Position numbers and translations under genes: made by a program. Of a DNA stretch of 21,621 bases, positions 8,203 to 13,310 are shown in pieces. A model generated the notes under the pieces. It was not told the DNA's origin, did no database searches, and worked only from the letters and a program-made list of their open reading frames with translations. The DNA is from Oscillibacter sp. Lineage in GTDB: Bacteria; Bacillota; Clostridia; Oscillospirales; Oscillospiraceae. The first letter of the stretch is position 1. Each line of letters starts with the position of its first letter. The stretch is from the NCBI GenBank assembly GCA_009773995.1, contig VSMY01000035.1, positions 1-21,621 of the forward strand, read 5' to 3'.

Positions 8203-8316
8203 CCGGGCGGGGAAAAATTTCCACTCAAATTCTGCGGGAGAATATCCGGAGAGAGGCACGGGCGGCGGGCGCAGGGGATGGCCCTGGATATATTGAATAT
8301 AAATGTGTATCGGCAA

Positions 8317-9210
8317 TCACTCTGCAAAGGAATACTCAAAGCTGGCGCTGGGATCCGTGCGCTGAAACAGGAGGTCCTTCCCGTGCCAGAAGCGGTAGCG
8401 CACTTCCCCGCAGAGGCTCTCGTGGATGGTGCGCTCCATACGGCCCTCCACCGGGGCGCGGAGGGCCTGCCTCCGTTCGCTCAGCAGCTGCGCCTCCAGG
8501 CGGTATTTTCCCTGGCGGATTACCGCGCCGGAGGAGGACCACGCTTCGATTTTGGCTCCCCGGTAGGTGGCCAGGCGGTATTCCCGGCCATCGTGGAAAA
8601 CGGAGCAGATGCAGCCGGTAAAGCCGCCCGCCGGCAAGGGAATCGCCGCGATGGCAAGCATCAAGCTTCTGAGCTCCGGCCCGCCCCAAACGCACTGCGT
8701 CCAAAGGTATTTGCTGGGAAAGGAGCGGCCCCGGTCCGTCTCGATGTATCCGATTCCGTCGGAGAAGTCCAGGCGCCTGCCGTTCAGCTCCAGCGATCCG
8801 CTGAGGGAATGCCCCATGCTGATGACGCCGTGGGCGCACTGCATTCCTCCGAAAAACCGGAACGGTCCCATGATGTCGGACCGCAAGGCGGTAAAGGGGC
8901 CGTGGCGCAGAATTCCACGGAGGGAAAGGCCGTCCCTCTGGATATGGAGCTCAATCCCCTGACTGCCAAAGCGGGATTGCCCGGCCTGGACCTGAAAGGG
9001 CCGGCGGGAGACATGGAGCTGTGCCTCCGGGTATTCCAGCCACCACGCCTGATCCTTTGAAATGACCTGGAGGGAGGCGGCGCGGCGTCCCTCTTCGTCG
9101 ATATGGAGGGCGGGGATCAGCGCCAGGGCCTGTCCCTGCGGGTTCTGGAGCTTGAAATACCAGCCCTCAAAATAGGGGCCCGTCCGATTTGTGCTGCGGA
9201 AAAATCCCAT
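8317..9210 (-). CDS. Tocopherol-cyclase-like family protein, copy 1
   Basis: A 297-residue protein resembling the tocopherol cyclase family (beta-barrel, lipocalin-like proteins found beyond plants in many Clostridia). Suggestive motifs are the N-terminal RTGPYFEGWYFK, the central HGVISMGHSLSG and GYIETDRGRSFP followed by YLWTQ. No signal peptide or membrane helix is seen, and the bacterial substrate is unknown; making tocopherol is not implied. I chose the ATG at 9208-9210 because copy 2 begins with the same MGFF and both then have 297 residues; an upstream GTG at 9222 lies in the ribosome-binding stretch GGGGTGAT. It aligns with copy 2 (9727-10620) without gaps, with about 50 differences by eye. 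It lies between the tRNA scar and the pyr operon and probably belongs to the ancestral chromosome. Confidence 0.75.
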   Translation of the reverse strand: MGFFRSTNRTGPYFEGWYFKLQNPQGQALALIPALHIDEEGRRAASLQVISKDQAWWLEYPEAQLHVSRRPFQVQAGQSRFGSQGIELHIQRDGLSLRGILRHGPFTALRSDIMGPFRFFGGMQCAHGVISMGHSLSGSLELNGRRLDFSDGIGYIETDRGRSFPSKYLWTQCVWGGPELRSLMLAIAAIPLPAGGFTGCICSVFHDGREYRLATYRGAKIEAWSSSGAVIRQGKYRLEAQLLSERRQALRAPVEGRMERTIHESLCGEVRYRFWHGKDLLFQRTDPSASFEYSFAE

Positions 9211-9221
9211 GATAATCATCA

Positions 9222-9258
9222 CCCCGGATACAGCTTTCCCAGGATCCGGGGTTTTATA
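9222..9258 (-). promoter_or_regulatory. Hairpin and -10-like box upstream of tocopherol-cyclase-like copy 1
   Basis: Eight-base perfect arms, CCCCGGAT at 9222-9229 and its complement at 9244-9251, lie right before the gene. On the minus strand a TATAAA (9253-9258) immediately precedes the hairpin, so a transcript could begin with it, and the hairpin's 3' arm contains the GGGG of the presumed ribosome binding site. The same arrangement occurs before copy 2. No good -35 is visible. Confidence 0.4.
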
Positions 9259-9297
9259 GCCGGCACAGTGAAAAGTCCGCCGGATTTTTCAGACGGT

Positions 9298-9333
9298 AAA
9301 AAAGGAAGACCGCCTATGGCGGTCTTCCTTTTT
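9298..9333 (-). terminator. Strong intrinsic terminator just downstream of the tRNA-Ala fragment
   Basis: Sixteen-base arms (9299-9314 and 9318-9333, core GGAAGACCGCC) around a three-base TAT loop. Flanking A and T runs make it usable in both directions; on the minus strand it ends in six T and directly follows the CCA of the tRNA fragment, so it is best read as the tRNA gene's own terminator. Confidence 0.88.
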
Positions 9334-9377
9334 GGTGGACCTGAAGAGATTCGAACTCTCGACCTCTCGGATGCGAA
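9333..9377 (-). pseudogene. 3' half of a tRNA-Ala(CGC), anticodon loop to CCA; probable attachment-site scar
   Basis: On the minus strand the 45 bases fold as the 3' half of a tRNA: anticodon loop TTCGCAT (9371-9377), anticodon-stem strand CCGAG, variable loop AGGTC, T arm GAGAG-TTCGAAT-CTCTT, acceptor strand CAGGTCC, discriminator A and an encoded CCA. The anticodon CGC, a U at position 70 able to make the G3-U70 pair and A73 all fit alanine. The required 5' half (D arm and an acceptor strand like GGGCCTG) is absent: sequence match to a tRNA stops exactly at the anticodon loop. Integrases of the tyrosine recombinase class commonly use this anticodon-loop-to-3'-end segment as their attachment core. 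Confidence 0.8.
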
Positions 9378-9505
9378 AAGATTCAGAAAACTTTTTCGGC
9401 TTGTTTCTGCTCCTTTTAGCCGTTTCCACTGGAGTTCACTTCATCTGTAAGCCTCTTTAATGGGCTGTTCTCCATATGTTCCGGCCGCGTCTGTGGTAGG
9501 TTCTG
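9378..9505. other. Gene-free spacer between tRNA scar and inverted repeat
   Basis: No convincing gene. Short minus-strand frames here (for example 62 codons ending at 9441) lack a ribosome binding site and a recognisable product. Together with 9568-9726 it separates the tRNA scar from the stop of copy 2; nothing further is identified in it. Confidence 0.5.
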
Positions 9506-9567
9506 TGGTCAGAAACGCTTCCCGCCTCTGACCAGAAATTTTTGCTGGTACTGAGCGGGAAGCGTTT
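9506..9567. repeat. Two overlapping, mutually exclusive inverted repeats
   Basis: Arms TGGTCAGA (9506-9513) and TCTGACCA (9527-9534) form one hairpin. A 13-base arm AAACGCTTCCCGC (9513-9525), lying in the loop of the first, is fully complementary to 9555-9567 and forms a second. The two cannot fold fully at once. On the plus strand the second hairpin is followed by a TTTTGTATTT tract, terminator-like. It lies 3' of copy 2 on the minus strand. Confidence 0.6.
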
Positions 9568-9726
9568 TGTATTTGACACCGTCTGCATTGTAACTCTGGC
9601 AGGAAAGTTTTGCAACAGTTTTCTGTCAAAGCAGGCCCTCAAATTCTACGGAGCTATCTCCAAAGATAAGGACAGCGGATCAAAACACAAGGCACAGTAC
9701 AGGATGTCGAAATTGTGTATGGGCAA

Positions 9727-10620
9727 TCAGTTTGCTGAGGAGTACTCAAAGCTGGCATTGGGGTCCGTATGCTGAAACAGGAGATTGTGTCCACACCAGA
9801 AGCGGTAGCGCACCTCTGCGCAGAGGCTCTCGTGGATGGTGCGCTCCATGCGGCCCTCCACTGGGGCGCGGAGGGCCTGCCGCCGCTCGTTCAGCAATTC
9901 AACTTCCAGGCGGTATTTCCCTTGGCGGATCACTGCGCCGGCGGAAGACCACGCCTCGATTTTGACGCCCCGGTAGGTGGCCAGGCGGTATTCCTGGTCA
10001 CAGTATAAAACAGAGCAGATACAGCCAGTGAAGCCGCCCACAGGCAGGGGGATCGCCGCAATTGCAAGCATAAGACTGCCCTGCTCCGGCCTGTCCCAAA
10101 CGCACTGTGTCCAAAGGTATCTGCTGGGAAAAGAGCGGCCCCGGTCTGTTTCAATGTATCCAATCCCGTCGGAGAAGTCCAAACGCTCACCGTTCAATTT
10201 CAGCGTTCCACTCAGGGAATGACCCATACTGATGACGCCGTGGGAGCACTGCATTCCTGCGAAAAATCGAAACGGTCCCATAATGTCAGACCGCAGAGCG
10301 GTAAAAGGACCGTAGCGCAGAGAGCCGCAGAGGGAAAGATTGTCTTGCCGGATATGGAGGTCAATCCCCTGACTGCCAAAGCTGGACTGTCTAATCTGTA
10401 CCTGAAAAGGCTGCCGGGAGACTTTCAGATGTGCTTCCGGGTATTCCAGCCACCACGCCTGATCCTTTGAAATGACCTGGAGGGAGGCGGTGCGGCGTCC
10501 ATCTCTATCGATATGGAATGCGGGAATCAGCGCGAGAGTCTGCCCCTGCGGGTTCTGTTGCTTGAAGTACCAGCCCTCAAAATAGGGGCCTGTCCTATTT
10601 GTATCGCGGAAAAATCCCAT
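9727..10620 (-). CDS. Tocopherol-cyclase-like family protein, copy 2
   Basis: A 297-residue homologue of the gene at 8317-9210, aligned end to end with no gaps and about 50 substitutions by my count. All recognisable motifs are retained (GPYFEGWYFK, GYIETDRGRSFP, YLWTQ), so both copies look intact. DNA similarity extends about 15-20 bases past the stop and upstream through a matching hairpin and TATAAA box. Third positions are more often A or T than in copy 1, as for the other genes on this side of the tRNA scar. I therefore suspect it came in with the island from a related genome, rather than by local tandem duplication. The start is the ATG at 10618-10620 with GGGGTGAT upstream. Biochemical function is unknown. 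Confidence 0.75.
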   Translation of the reverse strand: MGFFRDTNRTGPYFEGWYFKQQNPQGQTLALIPAFHIDRDGRRTASLQVISKDQAWWLEYPEAHLKVSRQPFQVQIRQSSFGSQGIDLHIRQDNLSLCGSLRYGPFTALRSDIMGPFRFFAGMQCSHGVISMGHSLSGTLKLNGERLDFSDGIGYIETDRGRSFPSRYLWTQCVWDRPEQGSLMLAIAAIPLPVGGFTGCICSVLYCDQEYRLATYRGVKIEAWSSAGAVIRQGKYRLEVELLNERRQALRAPVEGRMERTIHESLCAEVRYRFWCGHNLLFQHTDPNASFEYSSAN

Positions 10621-10629
10621 AATTTATCA

Positions 10630-10690
10630 CCCCGGATTCAGTTTTCCCTGAATCTGGGGATTTTATATGGGATATTCTCTGATGCTGGAA
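10630..10690 (-). promoter_or_regulatory. Hairpin and possible promoter upstream of tocopherol-cyclase-like copy 2
   Basis: Twelve-base arms at 10630-10641 (CCCCGGATTCAG) and 10648-10659 with a six-base loop. Just upstream on the minus strand are TATAAA (10662-10667) and, 17 bases further, TTCCAG (10685-10690), a plausible weak promoter. One pair in the stem is G-T on the plus strand, which is C-A in minus-strand RNA, so the stem is slightly weaker in the gene's own transcript. Position and sequence match the element before copy 1. Confidence 0.42.
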
Positions 10691-10712
10691 GCCGTCGAAG
10701 CTGTCTTAGTGA

Positions 10713-10745
10713 AAAAGTTTTGCAGATATAAACCGCAAAACTTTT
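10713..10745 (-). terminator. AT-rich inverted repeat, possible terminator of the yaaA operon
   Basis: Perfect 11-base arms AAAAGTTTTGC (10713-10723) and its complement (10735-10745) with an 11-base loop. On the minus strand the 3' arm ends in CTTTTTC, which could serve as a weak intrinsic terminator about 165 bases after yaaA. It may equally be an operator between that operon and copy 2. Confidence 0.35.
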
Positions 10746-10758
10746 GATATTAAGTGAG

Positions 10759-10790
10759 TATTGCGGTTATAACCATATACTTTCGCAATA
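10759..10790. repeat. Nested palindromes in the yaaA / copy 2 intergenic region
   Basis: Outer arms TATTGCG (10759-10765) and CGCAATA (10784-10790) enclose a perfect ten-base palindrome GGTTATAACC (10765-10774). The region 10621-10882 holds no gene that I can support; this and the neighbouring repeats are its only visible structure. A regulator binding site is possible. Confidence 0.4.
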
Positions 10791-10882
10791 TAAAAATACC
10801 CCCGCATCAACAAACAGACCAGCGGAAATTACCAGGGGATCAAGATGATGCACGTTGCGGATTTTCTGCTGAATACGGAATA

Positions 10883-10913
10883 TTGAACCGCTCCCGGCCA
10901 GGAAGCGGCTCAA
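10883..10913 (-). terminator. Hairpin overlapping the yaaA stop codon
   Basis: Thirteen paired positions (10883-10895 with 10901-10913) and a five-base loop. Two of the pairs are G-U in minus-strand RNA but A-C in plus-strand RNA, so the structure favours the yaaA transcript. There is no T run after it (TATTCCG), so it is a 3' hairpin or a Rho-type or imperfect terminator rather than a classic intrinsic one. Confidence 0.42.
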
Positions 10914-11668
10914 TCCTTGTGGGACTGTATCCAAAGATAAGCGGTGTGATTCCCCACCGATGTGGAGCGGCAGAGTTGATAGCCCAGCTGGTCAAAGGCC
11001 TGGAGATCCTCCGGGCTTTTGATTTGGTTTTCCGCCAGCCAGCGTACCATCTGCCCACGAGCCATCTTGCATTTGGTGCCCTTTTCGATGACCTTGCCGT
11101 CTTTCAACTCTCCAAAGGCACAGGTGACGAACCGGACGGTTTTAGGCAGATAACCCTCCACTGCTTTGCTGTACTCCCTGGAGGCCAGATTCAGCACCAC
11201 ATCCGTCTCCGAGGCCAGCTGTCGGGCCAGGCGGCTACCCCAAAACTGATAGAGATCCCGGCAGCCGTCCACCGCCAGCTTTGCCTGCATTTCCAGACGG
11301 TAGGGGGTCACGCCGGCGAAGGGCCGCAGCAGACCGTAGAAGCCAGAGAGGATGCGCAGGTGCTCCCGGAGGTAGTCCAAGTGAGTCGTCTCCATCACGC
11401 TGGGGGCCATGTAGCGGTACTGGATGCCCTCGTAGGAGAGAATCGCCGGAGTGAGATTGCGGCGCAAATCCATCTGTTCCAGCCGCTCTATGTTCAGTTT
11501 GGCGATGGAGTTATTGCACTTCCAGAGGGTCTGTAAGTCCTTGGAGGACATACCCTGGAGGACAGCCTTCAGCTGCTCTGTCTGCTCTATAAATTGAGGC
11601 AAATCGTCCACGGCAAAGCTGTCCGTGTCCACTACCATTTTCTTCGCCGGGGCGATGATGATGCGCAT
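10910..11668 (-). CDS. yaaA: YaaA family peroxide-stress protein (DUF328)
   Basis: A 252-residue protein matching the YaaA/DUF328 family from its first residues (MRIIIAPAKKM) to its end. Conserved blocks seen are LSGFYGLLRPFAGVTPYRLE in the middle, LASREYSKAV, and KMARGQMVRW. In E. coli YaaA limits free iron and DNA damage during peroxide stress; other members bind DNA. A role here is by homology only. The ATG at 11666-11668 has AAAGGAGGGGACTC upstream; the frame is open further but reads through the preceding gene. It is the last of four genes in an operon, 14 bases after the DUF6933-like gene. Confidence 0.9.
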   Translation of the reverse strand: MRIIIAPAKKMVVDTDSFAVDDLPQFIEQTEQLKAVLQGMSSKDLQTLWKCNNSIAKLNIERLEQMDLRRNLTPAILSYEGIQYRYMAPSVMETTHLDYLREHLRILSGFYGLLRPFAGVTPYRLEMQAKLAVDGCRDLYQFWGSRLARQLASETDVVLNLASREYSKAVEGYLPKTVRFVTCAFGELKDGKVIEKGTKCKMARGQMVRWLAENQIKSPEDLQAFDQLGYQLCRSTSVGNHTAYLWIQSHKD

Positions 11669-11682
11669 AGAGTCCCCTCCTT

Positions 11683-12204
11683 TCAGATTTGGGAAAGCAT
11701 CTCCGTCAGCCGCCTTGCCGCTGTGTCCAGGCCTTCTATTCCCGCGCAGCGGCTGAGTTTGGCGTTGACCAGCTGATCCAGCAGGGGCTGACTTTGGCTG
11801 TTTTCGTCCAGAGCCAGTTCCGTAGCCATCACATCCTCCCAGGCGCGGTTTAAAAAGGCCACCTCCCGGCGACCATGAGTCCTGGTGAACAGAGGCGGGT
11901 TTGAACCGCACAGCTCCTTCGTCGTTTCTGCGGGAAAACCGGAGGCGGATAAACTGAGCCGCAGACCGTCCAGGAAAATGTCCGGCAGGCACTCCCATTC
12001 CGGATGGCTGAGATCGGACAGCACAAATGTGTATCGCGTATGGCAGTGGACCGCCAGCAGACTGGGCCTGCCCCGCAGCGGAATGACGTGGAGATCCCAG
12101 CAGAAGCGGCGGTCTGATTCCTGGCCGTAAGGGAGTGTTTTGACGTGTAAGTGTCGCTGGAGGGGAATGGTCAGGCCCAGTTCTATCTCATTATTTCTTT
12201 TCAT
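11683..12204 (-). CDS. DUF6933-like protein of unknown function
   Basis: A 173-residue soluble protein. The stretch FCWDLHVIPLRGRPSLLAVHCHTRYTFVL (given here only as landmarks Trp-Asp-Leu-His and Thr-Arg-Tyr-Thr) recalls DUF6933 proteins, in which a WH-type segment precedes a strand reading like nDlTrYtvVL. No catalytic motif, signal peptide or membrane helix is seen. The ATG at 12202-12204 has no good ribosome binding site of its own; it begins 17 bases after the phosphoesterase stop and within the first copy of a 43-base tandem repeat, so it probably depends on coupled translation. Before that duplication the two genes would have overlapped. The family call is from memory and moderate. Confidence 0.6.
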   Translation of the reverse strand: MKRNNEIELGLTIPLQRHLHVKTLPYGQESDRRFCWDLHVIPLRGRPSLLAVHCHTRYTFVLSDLSHPEWECLPDIFLDGLRLSLSASGFPAETTKELCGSNPPLFTRTHGRREVAFLNRAWEDVMATELALDENSQSQPLLDQLVNAKLSRCAGIEGLDTAARRLTEMLSQI

Positions 12205-12286
12205 GAGGAATGATTACTTTCTCAACTTGAATATGTCCTCCGTTCATGAGGAATGATTACTTTCTCAACTTGAATATGTCCTCCGT
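12201..12286. repeat. Perfect 43-bp tandem duplication across a gene end
   Basis: Units 12201-12243 and 12244-12286 are identical (each begins TCATGAGGAATGATTACT and ends GTCCTCCGT). The duplication covers the end of the phosphoesterase gene and the start of the next gene. As 43 is not a multiple of three it shifts the frame at the gene's end. Perfect identity implies a recent event or an assembly error. Confidence 0.95.
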
Positions 12287-12695
12287 CAACGGTCATGACA
12301 GCAAAGGTGATTTCCTGGTCAAAGCGCCGACGTCCACAACTGCCGGGGTTCAGCCACAGAACACCATTCCGCTCCTCACAGGCATACTTGTGGGAGTGTC
12401 CGTAAACCACCACATCCGTGTCGGACAAATCTGGAGGAACATCCCTCTTGTTGTGAATCAGGAAGAAATGGATGCCCTCGATGGAAAATAAGAGGCTTTG
12501 CGGCAACTCCTCCGCCCAGTCCTTGTCGTTATTCCCTCGGACAATATAGAGCGGGGCGTACTCCCGGAGCTTGTCCACAATGGCCTGGGTGTTGATATCG
12601 CCGCCGTGGATGATGACATCTGCCTGGGACAGGTATCCCACCACCTCCGGCCGCAGCAGGCCGTGGGTGTCGGATAAGATGATGACACATTTCAT
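12222..12695 (-). CDS. YfcE/MJ0936-type metallophosphoesterase
   Basis: A 157-residue calcineurin-like phosphoesterase with the full metal-site set: Asp9 and His11 (SDTHG), HGGD, GNND, a histidine in LIHNKRD, and GHSH. Family members hydrolyse phosphodiesters using manganese or similar ions; the natural substrate is unknown. The start has GGGAGG seven bases upstream. The C-terminus is altered by the 43-bp tandem duplication: without it the protein would end VEKVIIPHEKK, now it reads VIIPHERRTYSS. The change lies after all catalytic motifs, so activity is probably kept. It sits 16 bases after the def-like gene in the same operon. Confidence 0.9.
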   Translation of the reverse strand: MKCVIILSDTHGLLRPEVVGYLSQADVIIHGGDINTQAIVDKLREYAPLYIVRGNNDKDWAEELPQSLLFSIEGIHFFLIHNKRDVPPDLSDTDVVVYGHSHKYACEERNGVLWLNPGSCGRRRFDQEITFAVMTVDGGHIQVEKVIIPHERRTYSS

Positions 12696-12711
12696 GTACA
12701 GGCCTCCCGGT

Positions 12712-13128
12712 TCAAATCAGAATTCCTTCACAGTGGTCGATTTCGTGCTGGATGATTTGTGCCGTCCAGCCAGTAAAGGTCTTGAAGCGTGTTTGAAACT
12801 GCTCGTTCTGATACTGCACCTTGATGGAATGCCAGCGTTTGGCCTTCCGGGTACCGGTGAGGGAGAGACAGCCCTCCTCAGCCTCGTAGGGGCCGGACTT
12901 CTTGATAACCTCCGGGTTGAGCATCACCATGTATGTGCCATCGTTGTCAAAGACGATGATCCGCTTGCAGACGCCGATCATATTGGCCGCCATGCCCACA
13001 CAGCCGTCCTTGTGGGCGGTCAGGGTGTCCAGCAGATCCTGGGCGACAGGCAAGTCCTCCAAAGTGGCCAGTTCAGCCTTTTGGGAGAGAAACGCTTCAT
13101 CCCGCATAATTTCTCGTACCACGGGCAT
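12712..13128 (-). CDS. Peptide deformylase-like protein with altered motif I
   Basis: A 138-residue protein of the peptide deformylase family, which removes formyl groups from nascent proteins. Motif II EGCLS (85-89, Cys87) and motif III QHEIDH (127-132) supply the metal ligands and the catalytic Glu. Motif I, normally GxGxAAxQ, reads GMAANM at 45-50, so the conserved Gln is Met50. I recall a clostridial subgroup with this change, annotated as deformylase. It might be an accessory deformylase or act on other substrates. The ATG at 13126-13128 has GGAGGTG upstream and gives the family length; the open frame goes on to 13251 without support. It is the first gene of the def-yfcE-DUF6933-yaaA operon. 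Confidence 0.88.
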   Translation of the reverse strand: MPVVREIMRDEAFLSQKAELATLEDLPVAQDLLDTLTAHKDGCVGMAANMIGVCKRIIVFDNDGTYMVMLNPEVIKKSGPYEAEEGCLSLTGTRKAKRWHSIKVQYQNEQFQTRFKTFTGWTAQIIQHEIDHCEGILI

Positions 13129-13146
13129 TGCACCTCCATTGTACAC

Positions 13147-13161
13147 TTCCCCCAGGGGGAA
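13147..13161. promoter_or_regulatory. Perfect palindrome in the def-like gene leader
   Basis: TTCCCCCAGGGGGAA has seven-base arms around a single central base, 18 bases before the def-like start codon. Its position in the leader suggests an operator or a small 5' hairpin; nothing in the sequence tells which. Confidence 0.4.
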
Positions 13162-13180
13162 ATTTGTGGTATACTCATAT

Positions 13181-13240
13181 AAAATAGCACAAGTACAGGG
13201 AAAAGGCAACTTGTGCTGAGGATGGTGTAGGCAGTATAGA
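13181..13240. promoter_or_regulatory. Divergent promoters sharing a palindromic operator-like site
   Basis: An inverted repeat AGCACAAGT (13186-13194) / ACTTGTGCT (13209-13217) with a 14-base gap lies between divergent genes. Minus strand, toward def: -35 TTGCCT (13204-13209), 17 bases, -10 TATTTT (13181-13186). Plus strand, toward the DUF262 gene: -35 TTGTGC (13211-13216), 18 bases, -10 TATAGA (13235-13240). The repeat arms touch both -35 regions and the minus -10. The promoters are moderate matches; the repeat itself is exact. Confidence 0.5.
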
Positions 13241-13275
13241 GAAGCAGGCACCCGAAATGGATGCCATCCTTTTTA
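13219..13275 (+). terminator. Possible leader hairpin with T tract before the DUF262 gene
   Basis: Seven-base arms AGGATGG (13219-13225) and CCATCCT (13264-13270), followed by TTTTA. The loop is long (38 bases), so it is a weak candidate for an attenuator in the leader of the plus-strand gene. Confidence 0.25.
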
Positions 13276-13310
13276 TCTGAACGAATAGAATAGGTAAGGG
13301 AGATAAAATC

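Noticed and set aside
8142..8316. A PyrR attenuator, uracil-sensing leader or other riboswitch before pyrC
   Set aside because: The promoter lies too close to the start codon to leave room for a structured leader.
9333..9410. A complete tRNA gene at the scar
   Set aside because: No D arm and no acceptor 5' strand complementary to CAGGTCC exist upstream; pairing stops at the anticodon loop.
10910..11998. yaaA start extended to 11998
   Set aside because: The extension is out-of-frame reading of the DUF6933-like gene; the family begins at MRIIIAPAKK with a good ribosome binding site.
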